Below, piece by piece: positions 39,592 through 51,424 of a DNA stretch of 64,000 nt. Made by a program: the position numbers and the translations under genes. Numbering within the stretch: the first letter of the stretch is position 1; each line of letters starts with the position of its first letter. The DNA lies in NCBI GenBank assembly GCA_022393335.1, contig JAJEKB010020612.1, forward strand, positions 75,560-139,559. The letters are read 5' to 3'. The notes under the pieces are model-generated. The model was not told the DNA's origin and did not search any database. It was given only the letters and a program-made list of their open reading frames with translations. This DNA comes from Macrotrachela quadricornifera. Lineage: Eukaryota; Rotifera; Eurotatoria; Philodinida; Philodinidae.

Positions 39592-40419
39592 ATGGCGGGC
39601 AAGACGACAGTTGGCTATTCACATGCTCCACGGCGTAAATTAGCACTTACAATTGGCATTGGAGAATACGAGGATAATAAACAAAATCTACCTAATGCAG
39701 TAAATGATGCTGAAGACATGTCGTCTGCGCTAAAACGCATTGGGTTCGATATTCACGAACCAAAATTGAATTTGACGTACAAACACATGCGTCGTGAACT
39801 TGTCACGTTTGAGTGTTTAATAGAGCCGGGAGACATGGTCTTGTTCTATTTCGCTGGACATGGAATACAATGGGAAGTAAGTAACACAAAGAAAATTTTT
39901 CGAAAGTTTTATTGATTGGTGTACTTCTAGGACCAGAACTATCTGATTCCAGCAGACAATCTTGAAATCAGTGGTTCTGACCTAGCACGTCGTGCAATCA
40001 ATGCTCAAGACACTCTTAACAGTATTGCTGCTAGAAAACCATCTATTACAATATTTATCTTGGATTGTTGTCGAACATACCATTTACGTAATCAAGACTT
40101 AGAAAATCGTTATAGAGGCCAAGTGATCCCTCAGCAGCAAGGTTTAAAACAAATGTCTGGTAGAGATGGATCGTTAATTGTATTTGCCTGCGCAGCTGGA
40201 ACTGTAGCACAGGATAATGGAGAAAAAAACGAGACAAATGGTTTATTTACAAAGCATCTTTTGAAACACCTTGGAACTCCGAACGAACATGTTATAATGA
40301 TGCTATTTGATGTTATTAAAGGAGTAACGGAAGAATCGAAATCAACACAGGTTCCATATTTTACTGGTTCATTAACGAGCAGAAATGTGTGTTTATATGA
40401 GCAACCTTTGGGTAAGTAA
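39592..40419 (+). CDS. caspase-like (peptidase C14) protein, paracaspase-type active site
   Basis: Two exons, 39592-39876 and 39931-40419, joined over a 54-bp GT-AG intron in phase 0, give 257 aa. The p20-like fold starts at KLALTIGIGEYED. The catalytic His90 is in FYFAGHG and the Cys in ILDCCR (Asp140-Arg143, probably Cys142). The D-x-C-R setting resembles paracaspases (Arg/Lys-directed) rather than the QACRG of classical caspases. The exon 2 end is ambiguous. Reading on gives PLGK and a stop at 40417, but GGTAAGTAA at 40411 is also a perfect donor. Splicing from it to an acceptor at 40545-40546 (TATATAG) would give a short last exon 40547-40578 (ALIITILQQ, stop). An upstream in-frame ATG exists at 39544. 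No death-fold or other partner domain is visible, so the role (a peptidase in stress or cell-death signalling) is inferred from the family only. Confidence 0.82.
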
Positions 40420-40656
40420 TGAAGTCTTGAATTTGATCACTAAGCGAATAGAATCAAGCTAGCTTTGTCTACAAAATATTTAATACAAATCGGGGCTCAA
40501 ATTGGACTGTCACTATCAAATTAAACTTGAAGTAAAATTTATATAGATGCTTTAATAATTACTATCCTACAACAATAGGAACGATCGTCTAGATTAGAAA
40601 ATCAAACACCAAAGAAATTTTAGGTTTTGTAGCATTTTCAAAAAAAATAAGGACTA

Positions 40657-41081
40657 ACTACCAACGACAAAATTAACCGTACACTTGGTTTTTGATCTAA
40701 AATATGGAGTTTATAATTAGAACAAATTTTCTTGGATATATATGAATATTAAAAGTATAGATGTTTATAGTACAAATAAAAATCTAATATGAAGATACAA
40801 AGTGTTGATATATTTTCTCAGTCTTTTTAATACATGCTTGAATAAGTTGTTCTTCAGTTAGTTCATACATTGTCAATGGAATCATTGAGTAACGAAATAG
40901 CGAGCAAACACAAAACATACAAAAGTAAATATAAAGTAACCGATCATTAACTAGATTTTTATTTGTGTTATAAACATCTATACTTGTACTATTCACATAT
41001 ATTCAAGAAAATTTCTTCTAACTATAAACTCTATATTTAAGATCCAAAACCAAGTGTACGGTTAGTTTTGTCGTTGGTAGT
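40657..41081. mobile_element. 425-bp MITE-like element with ~60-bp TIRs
   Basis: ACTACCAACGACAAAATTAA at 40657 continues for about 60 bp as the reverse complement of 41020-41081 with few mismatches. The centre has no coding potential. It sits directly behind the caspase-like gene and may provide its 3' end. Confidence 0.82.
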
Positions 41082-44000
41082 GAGGTGCTGAATAGGTGCC
41101 GAGGTGCTTGGTGCGGCACTTTCCCCCTTGGAAATAAATCTATTCGATTGAATATTCTATTCATTTATAAATAGAATGATAAAAAGGAAAATGAAACAAG
41201 AATAATGTGACTTATTTTCATTAGCAAATTTGAGATTTATAGGATCATAGGTAAGATTTAACCCATTATTCTCAGACCATTTGAATTTTAATAGAAACAA
41301 ACACAACCTTGTGGGCAGAATATTCGATCGCACGTTGTAATAAGTGATGCCAAATTCTTTGAAGAAATGTCGATCTCTAATACACAATATTATCTACAGC
41401 TAAATTAACGAACTTTTTTGTTTGTTGAAAAGAATAATGTCTAAACTACAAATTTTGTACCAGATATATTTTTTAGAAGAAATGCAAGAAAGAGGAAAAG
41501 CTCGATAAGCGAACACTTCTGAAAAACTAGCTCTTACATTTGCACCATCGAGCAAGATCATTTTCTATTTTCTGTTAGGTTTTTTATATTAGAAGAGAAG
41601 TGAAAAAGCATGTTCAACGATGATTTCTGTAGCATAGAGACTACTCTTTCTAATTATATATTGAAAGTTAAATTGACTCTTGCTTTTTATATCAAGAGAT
41701 GACTTTTTTTAAATAGCTTTAATAATTTAGTCGTTCTTAATACTCAACAATCTTAGAATGATAAAAAACAAGGTTTTGAATTATTTTTGTCTGCTGAAAT
41801 TCTATAATTAGATATATTTCCAAGAAATAACGAAAAGAGAATTTAGTTCATTTAATAATTTCTGAAGATAGCGACTAATGTTCTTACAAAGTGATGGTTC
41901 TTGTAAAAGGTTTAATTTTTGAATTTTGACTAAAAGATCAAAAATAGATCCAAAACTATTTAGCAGAGGCCATATCAATAGAGTTTTCGATCTGCTGCAC
42001 TTTGATGTATTGTTTCGTGCAGATCTAAGCCCTACCAGTTGAAATAATTCAAAAATACAGCCTCTTTTAGTTATACAATTGTTGCAAGAATTTCTTAAGA
42101 CGTGTTTGGTTGTTGACTTTTCTTGCATCTCAGATTCGTTTTGGAACAATGTGACTAATACAAAAGTTATAGCTCAGACATTGCAGTTTTTCAACAAAAA
42201 TATTTTGTTAGTTCACAAGTTGGCAACATGATCTAACATAGTTTGAAGTTTTCACAAAGACTTTTCTATCGCTTATCGGTTTAGTACAGATAAAGTTAGA
42301 CAACAAGAAAAACTAGTAAGAGGTGCTTCAAAACGATTGCAACATGCTCTATTTTGCATACGCCTTAATTTTGAAAGAAAATGATAAAATCTCAGTCTTT
42401 TCAAAAGACACATGAAAAGTACTACAAATCTGTATAATTCAATTTCTTCTCATTTGTTCCGACAATTTTTTTCCATAGGTGAAATGGAAAACCTATTTGG
42501 GAGCGCTACGACTCATTGTATTGAGCATAATGCAAAAATGTCTGAAGATATTTATTGTTGTGCAATAAGAATACATTCATGCAATTTATGTTGAACTTTC
42601 TACAAATATTGTTTAAAAAAATTTCAAGATTTTATCGTCTTCCTAAACCGAAATATATGTAAAATAAAATATGACACAATCATTTTGGGATTTCATGATA
42701 TTTCCATTGCCAGTCTTTCTCTTGTTTATTACAGTATAACATATATTTCCAGAGTAATGTTTTACCTCTCAAAGAGTACGGATGTCTAATAATATAAAAC
42801 TGACTAAAATCATGAAAAATTATCCAATATGAGAATGTTTTGAATTGGACATAAATTCATTCAAAAATAGTTATTTACTATTATTCTATCTGATCTTTAA
42901 ATTTTCATCAATATGAGTTTAAAATAGAATAAAATTTTTCTTTCTTCTATAGAAATTCATTACATTTGGCTCAGATAGACTTGATATTAGAATAAAAGTA
43001 TGCTCTCGTATCCGACAATCAGATAGTGAGAAATCAGAAAATAATGGTTGTCATTAGATATAAACAACAGCCATTAATTGTACAAGTATAGACTCATTCT
43101 GATGGCCAAAATCTGATAGGTACGGAAGTCAATGACTAACGGACACTATTGGCACATTACTGATATATACTTGGTGTAAAAGAGTAATTGTTTGAATAGA
43201 TTTAGTTTATATTCTTTCAGATTTTCTGAAACTTCAATAAAAAAAAGCATACTCCATTTGGTAATGTATCACTGTATAGATGATAAACTACCCAGGGACA
43301 TGGCAAATAAATGAGTATCATATAAAAACACAATAGATTAGCACACAATAAAGCAGAACATATTTTCATTTTTATAGAAATAGAATAAATCTGATACTTT
43401 TGTTAAATTAGATCTCATAGTGAATTTAATAAAACTATTGTTAATATTGTCCACTATGTATTTCAAATAACTTCATCATATCTTCCACTTACCTGTTATT
43501 ATAAGACAGATGGATGCGGGCCACTTCTGTGATAGATAAGATGCAAGAGGTTAGACCGTTTCATCAGCACCTGAAAAATATAGCAACTTGAATTTCGGAG
43601 AGTAACACGATTTTCCTCAAAGAAATGAGGATCCAAGTACCCTTTCGAGGATAGTTAAGTGGATTCTCAATTACCTCCGCTTTGATGGCTGAATTAGGAC
43701 ATAAATTCTGAACATGGTCGTTTTTTAACGATTGTAGAAGTACTTTAACTTTAATTCCTTTTAAAGTTAAAATGCTACCTCTATATCTTACTACTGTAAT
43801 ATTTTATATAAGATCGAACAAAAATAAGAACAATTTCATGTCATAAAATGTACACAAAAGAGAATAGGAAGAGAATTTAAGTTGAAGAGCATGGAAGATA
43901 GAACTCGAGTGCATAGCCTTCATTACTAGAACAACACAGCATGCTGACAAAGGAGAAGAAAAGTAACAAGACAGATAGCGTACCATCTCCACCCATCAGA

Positions 44001-45061
44001 TATTATAATGGGTTGAAATGATATCGGAAATAAGATGAGAATATTATGTGTACTATAGACTTATAAACAATAAAGCCGAAACATTATCGATAGAATTTGA
44101 TTGCCATCTTAAGTCCAAGTAAATTGGACAGGTAGAGCATGAAAAGAAAAACGTTTCAGTCTTTGGTTTTTCACTTTTATCAAAAAATCATTCATTGATA
44201 ATTTCATTTTCATTTCCTCCAGACATATCTTAGAAAGTCAGAATCCTAGGAACAAAAACTCAAATAAACTAATCCTTTTCAGATTTTTCATATTTCATCA
44301 AAAATCTACTCCTAATCAAAAGATGGACTCTAGAGGAATTGAATCTCTTGATTTGTTGCCACATAAGTAATGACAACAGTCATTTTTTTTTATTTATCAT
44401 GGAAAGAATATACATATTAATAGAGAATATATGGTTTTGTGGTAATATGAAATATTGTCTCATGAAAATAGAATGCTTGTTTTGAATAATTTCGTTAAAT
44501 TAAATAATGATTTCATTGAGGATTAACTTAACAATTAGACTGATAAAATTCTCATTAACAAAGTTTTGTATTTTTCGAACAATAATTTTATTTTGGTTTG
44601 AAAGTTCAAATTATCAAAGAATTAATTAGTGAAAAGAAGATTTTCTAGATCAAATATTATTATTTCAATTCAAATGTTGTTCACTAACAGATCATCGAGG
44701 AAGGATATAGTCATAAAATGCATGGACAGAGTATCTCACATGTATTAAGATTCTTGAACAGAAAAGTCAAAAATAATTTAATAGAAAATGACGCTAGGTA
44801 AAAAGTCAAACGAAAATCTTGAGAGGATGTTAGATAATGTAGATATAGAACATAGATAGATCTTTTGGAAAAATGAAATGACAGATTTCATTTGTAGAAT
44901 TATAAATGATGCATCAGTGAAAAATATTTATTCTATATCGAATATTTTTGCTTTTCTGTACATGTGATATCACTCAAGTATCGATACAACAGTTCTGTAA
45001 TTCAAATATTTATTTTACGAAAAGTGGATAATTTCGAGAAAATAAAAGTTAATTAAAATAA
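41082..45061. other. gene-poor region; possible exon remnants
   Basis: No gene can be supported. On the minus strand 41274-41376 reads TFLQRIWHHLLQRAIEYSAH after a good acceptor, and MILLDGAN at 41561-41538 ends in a donor GTAAGAG of compatible phase. This may be a scrap of a gene, but the family is not recognised. The minus ORF 41808-42149 (113 aa) is also unassigned. Confidence 0.4.
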
Positions 45062-46000
45062 ATGTCATATCTTTTCAATTTAAAATCTCCCTTAGAAAAA
45101 AAGATGGTAAATTTATTTATGATTTTTGTTTTTATTATTTTAGAAAAAACTAATATTTGTGATAATGAAGAAACATTTAAATTAATTAAGAACAAGATTG
45201 CACAAGTTCTTTTGTTGAATGATGAGGATAATGTTGCTGACGAGGATGATGTTGATGATGAGGATGATGTTGATGACGAAGATAATGTTGATCACAAAGA
45301 TAAAATTATAAATGAATTGTTAGATAATGGTTGGCAATCATTTATAAAATATAAAAAGAATATTTATCGAAAAATTTATAATGAACAAATAAATAACAAT
45401 AATAGTGAATTAACAAAATTATTAAAAGAATATTTTGAATTAAAATGGAAAACACACTATAGTTTATCAAATCAATGGTTTTATTTATTTCTCATGGAGT
45501 TTAAAAATAAAAAAAATCCTCAATGGTATGAATATGTTTTAACTCGCACAGCTCAATATGGAAATATATTTATGAAAAATTGTCCAATATTATCAATTGT
45601 TTTACAACTTTTATTTGATGGAATTGATGATAAATGTTTAAAAGAAAAAAAAGTATTTGATAAACTATGGTTTTCACTTACAAATCATGGTTTAAAATCA
45701 ATTGAAAAATATTCAGATTATATTGTCCCAAAAATAATGAACGAACAAATGAATAAAAATCAATCAATATTATTCCAAGCATTATGTGAATCTTATCGTC
45801 AAAGTTTGTTTCAATTATTGAAACAAAATAATATTTCAAATACAGAAAATTTATATGATTTAATGCTAAATAATGTTGTTCAATATGGCTGGGTAAATGG
45901 TACTAAGCAAACCGAGAATGAAATAACACCAATCAAATTTAAAATATTATTGGAAAGTATGAATTTATTTCTGAAATTACGGCAAGGTAATTTAAATTGA
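45062..46000 (+). CDS. hypothetical protein, 312 aa, acidic hinge plus internal repeat
   Basis: Uninterrupted ORF with AT-rich codon use like the other genes here. I do not recognise the family. Residues 16-27 are hydrophobic (VNLFMIFVFIIL), too far from the N-terminus for a classical signal peptide unless translation begins at Met15. Residues 53-80 are an acidic tandem repeat of the type DEDDVD. The rest appears to be two diverged copies of one unit. Residues 84-167 contain LLDNGWQSFIKY, IYNEQINNN and WYEYVLTRTAQYG. Residues 201-276 contain SLTNHGLKSIEKY, IMNEQMNKN and LYDLMLNNVVQYG. Both are Lys/Asn/Leu-rich and probably helical. GCAAG|GTAATT at the end could be a splice donor, so the gene may continue. 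Confidence 0.5.
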   Translation: MSYLFNLKSPLEKKMVNLFMIFVFIILEKTNICDNEETFKLIKNKIAQVLLLNDEDNVADEDDVDDEDDVDDEDNVDHKDKIINELLDNGWQSFIKYKKNIYRKIYNEQINNNNSELTKLLKEYFELKWKTHYSLSNQWFYLFLMEFKNKKNPQWYEYVLTRTAQYGNIFMKNCPILSIVLQLLFDGIDDKCLKEKKVFDKLWFSLTNHGLKSIEKYSDYIVPKIMNEQMNKNQSILFQALCESYRQSLFQLLKQNNISNTENLYDLMLNNVVQYGWVNGTKQTENEITPIKFKILLESMNLFLKLRQGNLN

Positions 46001-48889
46001 AATCTATCTTCTTTATTAAATACTATTTGAAATCAATACTATCATAGTTGAGAAAAAAATTTCATTGAAAAATATTTCTGAAAACATGGATCTTGAATAG
46101 AATTAAACTAATGAGAGAATATTCCAAACTAACCAACACAATGAAATTCATACTTTGTTCATAAGTAGATCTCAATAAAACCAGCAAAAAGTTAAATCTT
46201 CCGAACTTTTCATAGCATTTGAGAACTAAATATTAAATGTTTAGGAAAAACTTCTGCAAAAAACTCAATTTTCAAGCAAAATTGTACATTTGAATTTAAA
46301 TTTTGAACTTTGTTCACATCAAGATCTCAATTATATTAATTTCTAGAAAAAACATTTTAGAAGATTCAGCTGATGTGCTCCTAAGATATGGATTTAAAAA
46401 AATATATTTTACTTGGCATAGGCCATGAGAAAGGTTCTATATTTAAAAAAACTCATATCATAAAAGGATATTGCTCAAGTAATCTGAAAGTTGTGCCACA
46501 AACTGATCTAAATATGTTCCTTATGTGGACAATCTTTCAAGACAAAATTCTAAAGTGTGACTTTGGCTGAAAACCAAGCTACTGCAGAAAAATACGCTAA
46601 AAATATCAATATTTGAGCTTGAACTTATCAAAGATTGAACATCTTTATACTTTTGCTAGTCTTACCAAAGAAGGTCTCCAAGTGTGATTCTCCGTTTTGA
46701 ATCTGGAATTTATCATTTTGTAGAGCTCAGTGAGTACGGTAACAGCGGATAAAGAATTTCTTTCCATGATGAACTTTTCAGAAACAACAAGCGTCTATAT
46801 TGTCTGAAAAATCATCATATGAACGCTGGTAACAGTGGAAAAGAAGTTGGAAGAGCCTAATATAAGCATGAGAGTTTGATGTTATTGAAAATAAAAAAAC
46901 CCAATTTCAGCAAGAAAGTAGCAAGTCTCTTTTACACAGCTGCATGAGCGCATGAGATATATTTGTACTTTTCTCAACAAATTCTCATCATATAAGGCTG
47001 ACATTTTCAGAGTAAGTCAAGCCATCAAAGATCTATCTGTGATATAAATATCAGACCGAACAACAATGGTAGAGAGGAATAATTGAAAAAATAAGATGTA
47101 TCGTTTATTTCCGCCAGGGGGATATAGGGCTTTATACATGTGCCAATAGTATAGAAGTGCGAAGTCAAAAACTAATTTTATTGAGACAAGAACTGGAATT
47201 TAAAATTATACCATATCCTTAACTCTATCTTTATTAAGTTAAGTTTCTTATACATCATAAATCAATCTATTATTGTCAAACAAATATCTTGTAATAGAGA
47301 TAGAAAAACACATCATAATTAGAGATGTTCAGAATCAGTTTAGACCATCAAAATGGGTAGTAAAAACAAGATTTTGAGAAAAACTTTACAACGATCGAAA
47401 CTAAATTTTATAGTAAAGCATTCTATAGTTTTAACCAAACTATCTTATAAATCATAAAAATCAAAATATAGTTCAAGCAAAATGATTCAAAAAAGTACTA
47501 GGAATTGCCTAAATAAATAAATAATAAACGAACATTGAAGAATTATCTAAGATGCAATATGAAGAAATTTTGGAGTACTTTTCTTTAATCTCAGACGAAG
47601 ATCGAGAGCGGGATCCAAACAACTAAAATCATTCGAATTGAGACCAAAAAATTTAAATAAAGTCATTTATTTTAAGAAAACTAGAATATTTTTATCTTTT
47701 TCAAAACAACAAAAATAAAAAATACTTTTCTTTAATTTTTCACATTATTAATCTCATTATCCGTCAAATGCTTATCATTACCAGGAATAAAGTAACTATC
47801 TCATTACTCTGACCATCAGTTATACTTAAAGATAAATAAAGATTTTCAATTAATTTAATTTAATCATTTTTCAGAATGAGAATAAAAAGTGCAAGAGCGA
47901 AGTATGGCTAGTGAGAATATGATTAACGTTATTAATGATAAATAACAAACAAGATTGATATAGATAGAATTAGTTTATTGAACATTATTCAAAATATTCT
48001 TTAGAAATAATTTATTTCTCCAACATAAAAAAAACAACTAAACTCTATTAGGAACAAATGCCTTGTTGTATTTTCAATCTTGATTCAGCCTTTGAGCTTT
48101 AGAAAAATCATATTCATGCACAATTAGAGAATTTAGATGATTTGTTTTAGATAGAAGATCATCTTTCAATAAACAACTTTCAAACTTTATCTTGTGTGAA
48201 CAAACCCAATGTATATTTTGTTATCTAATCATTGTAAAAGTGTTTATTTCAATTATTTGAGTTTCTAAATGATAAAAAAATAGATCTTTCCTAAAAACTC
48301 GAGATTTATCATCAAGACAATAAATAATACCTATATAAAGAGATCTGCAACATGTTTTAAACTAAGAGTTCGATCGCATCTTATCAGTAACATTTATTTT
48401 CTTTCGTGAGGACTTTTATGGTTCATAATCATATCAAATATAAAGTGAAGAATTTTGAGTACTCTATAGGCTGATGAACAACGAGTAGACGTGTAACTAA
48501 TAAGGTGTGACCTAACGTTTAATTCAGAACATATTGCAGGAGATTTACAAAATACTTCACCCTAATACTCTATTGTATTCTAAAAACAATCGTTTTTCAT
48601 CTCATTTTCTCTTCTCATGTATATCTTGAAAACTCGATATCCTGAGAATAAAGGCGCGATGGCACAAATTCTTGAGGGTATTTTTGTATCTCATCGAAGT
48701 TTATTTATCGCCAAAATATAGAATCTAAACGGCTTGAACACCTAAACATGTTCTCTCGTAAGTGAATCGAATGAACCAACTTAATAAATGATTTTGCATT
48801 CTATATATACATATATATATGTGGTTGAGCGATTCTTGTATCTATTGTACCGTTTAACCATCAAAATTAGTCTTGTTTATATGTCGAAT
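46001..48889. other. AT-rich intergenic region
   Basis: No ORF of convincing composition, no recognised repeat and no RNA gene. Two of the ORFs of about 60 codons overlap simple AT-rich sequence and are taken as chance frames. Confidence 0.5.
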
Positions 48890-49510
48890 GTACTGAGTAA
48901 TATAGAAAGTAAAAATGTCGAAAGCAAAATGTCAAAAGAAAAAATGTCGAAAAGTTCCAAGTTAAAGTGAGGTAAAATCTTAGTAGACTTGATATTGTAA
49001 GAATGTTCGAAATACAATCAGTGATGTCAAACTTGAAAACTAAATTTAAGTATTCAAGTTCCCAATTCCTCTCCTCACTTTGGTCTGTCCCCACATCGCT
49101 TTTCTCTTGCCCTCACTCTGGTTTCTCTTCGTCATCCTAGTGTCTTCTCTCTCACCCTGGTTTTCCCCTCCCCCTCATCCTGGTCCATCTCTCCGCTTCA
49201 GTGTGGTCTCACCCTCACTGTGGTCTTTCCTCCTCAACCGCACTCTTACCTCCCCCTCATTTTGCTCTACTCCTCATCCTCACCCTGGTCTCTCTGCTTT
49301 CGTCTCAATATTTGAATACTTAAATAGATGAAATTCGATTTTTCAACTTTCAAATATTCAATAATTGAATGCCAGTTTCAAGTTTGATATGTATGCTTCT
49401 GGCAACAGTAACACTAATACGAACTTATTCCTATCATCTTCGGACTTTTCGACATTTTTCCTTTCTACATTTCTCCTTTCTATATTTTTACTTTCGACAA
49501 TAATCAGACA
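48890..49510. repeat. nested inverted repeats around a CT-rich block
   Basis: The outer arms are imperfect: ATAGAAAGTAAAAATGTCGA near 48901 versus its complement near 49440-49498 (TTTTTACTTTCGACA and TTTTCGACATTTTT). Inside, CAAACTTGAAAAC at 49028 pairs with GTTTCAAGTTTG ending near 49386. The core (about 49066-49300) is almost pure pyrimidine on this strand with repeats of CTCACCCTGGTCTCT type. The ORF across it is a composition artefact. Confidence 0.65.
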
Positions 49511-50046
49511 TATCGATATATCTTGTTGAAAGGAAAATACCAGGATCTAACACAAGATCCTGCCTTAAACTTGATCCCATCTTGTAATAAAGAAAACACA
49601 ATGAATTGTAATGGGCTCCTTATTTAAACTTGGCAAGATTCTGTAAGATCAGGATCTTGGAAAAACCTGACAGGCTTTCTCAAGGAACAGTCAAGATTGA
49701 GACTAGGAAAACCTTTGTTTACTTTCTAAAAATATAATCAATTCTGTTATAATTTTTCTTCTTGAAATTTAACAATAAAAGGTAGTTAAAAAAATGTTTT
49801 GATTGACAAGTATTTCAATACTCTGCTGTTAACATAAATGGGGCATATTTTTTCTGCAACCGCTAGCAAAACTTGTATTTGCGCCTTTACTCATCTGTAC
49901 TCGTATTCGAAAAAGACCGTACTTGCCCGCCTCTGCATAGTATAATATGACACATTCAGCTTGAGTACGCTGATCGGTATATAAACTGGAGGTCTTGAGA
50001 TCAATATTCTATGTATTCATTTCTCTAGTATTTCATTTAGAGATCT

Positions 50047-50650
50047 TGCTAAGAACCTAATGCCATTCTGAAGAAAACCTACTTCAATTCTACAAAGATC
50101 CTGTCATGATACTGGACAATATCTTTGAGGAATTCCAATCATATTCTAAAAGATGAGAACAAAAATCTTTTATTTTCCCAATTTTGAAATTCTGACAGGA
50201 TCCTGATCATATCTTTCAAGAATCTTACGCTGAAACAGCAAAGATTTTTCTTAGGACTATTACTTAAAACAGACAAGATGAATATTATTAATAATGAGAA
50301 TGAAAGTAAGAGAGACAACATTTTTGCGTGTGCTCATCAATCCTCTTGATAGAATACTGTCCAAAATTATATGAAATAAAACTTAAACAAATATACTGTC
50401 TTGTGGGTGAGATATAGCTATTCTTTTATCTCGATTTCAATAAAACAACGGATATAAAAAGAAAAAAAAGACCACTACAGAACAATATATCTCTGTATTT
50501 TTTTCTATCATTATTTTAATATATGATGTTTAACAATGTTCTATACATGTCTTTCGAGGATTTTAAACTGTTTCTTTCAAGAAAACGCTTCTCTTCAGTT
50601 TATACGTCCTTTATATTTGAGAAATCGTTGATATAGACATCAGTAAAATA
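50047..50650. repeat. 0.6-kb duplication, copy 1 (pair of 56329-56892)
   Basis: This segment matches 56329-56892 in the same orientation over its whole length, from TGCTAAGAACCTAATG to GATATAGACATCA, with scattered substitutions and several small insertions. Its right end coincides with the start of the palindromic element at 50650. Confidence 0.9.
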
Positions 50651-51424
50651 CTTAAGGCTTACCAAAAGTAATGGCGTTCCGATGTTAATTTCGTATAGGC
50701 CGCTTAAGAGAAATTTCTTTTTCAATGAAATGATAGAGCGTCTTTTGCTCTATCTTTCTATGATATTGGATCACTAATCAAATGATCTTACAATAATAAA
50801 AATTCGATAAGAATTGTTTTTGTTGCATACTGGCTGGTGCCATTTGTGTCATAATGGGTGTGGCACAAAAACATGCGGCATTTTTGCATTTCATTTTATT
50901 ACCACTGAATAAGTTATGTTAAAAAAGACCAAATATACCACAAGTTGCAGCGTGAAAAGTTCTATAATTTATAAAGGACTGCTTATTTTATAGTTGCATT
51001 TTGTATTTTCAAAATGGACAAAAGTCTAACCGGTCAAATTTTGACATTACAAAAACGACATTGTATTTTTGGTAAAAGATGAATTCTATTTTTTTCTATT
51101 GCATTTTTTTATAATGGTTCTTTGTAAATTGTAGAGCTTTTCACGCTGCATCATGTAGTATATTGTGCTTTTTAATAGAACCTATTAAGTAATAATAAAA
51201 TGAGATGCAAAAATGTTCCACTCATTATGACCTGATGATACTAACGAGTTTGCATCAAAACAAATCTTATCCAAATTTTATTGTTATAAGATCATTTGAA
51301 TAGTGATCAAAGCGCATAGGAAGACAGCAAAAGAAACTCTATCTGTTCATAAAAAAAGAAATTTTTCTTCAGCGTTCTGTACAAAATTAAGATCGGGGCG
51401 ACACTAATTTTGGTATGACCTAAG
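50650..51424. repeat. 775-bp palindromic foldback element
   Basis: The first half (CTTAAGG, ACCAAAAGTAATGG, AGAAATTTCTTT, ATAGAG, CAAATGATCTTA, AAATATACCACAAG) returns in reverse order and complement in the second half, ending CCTAAG at 51424. Arms are diverged but extend over most of the element, leaving a centre of about 100 bp near 51000-51110. It shares its core arm with the element at 35546-35990. Confidence 0.8.

Noticed and set aside
41808..42149. 113-aa minus ORF
   Set aside because: Left unannotated because no family, repeat or splice evidence supports it, although its composition is less biased than most.
45104..45142. Possible 37-bp intron near the start of the 312-aa ORF (GTAAAT...TTTTAG)
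   Set aside because: Removing it shifts the frame and hits a stop within about a dozen codons; retaining it keeps the frame open.
49080..49331. 83-aa Pro/Ser/Phe-rich ORF with a signal-peptide look
   Set aside because: It lies wholly in the CT-rich minisatellite; the composition alone explains it.
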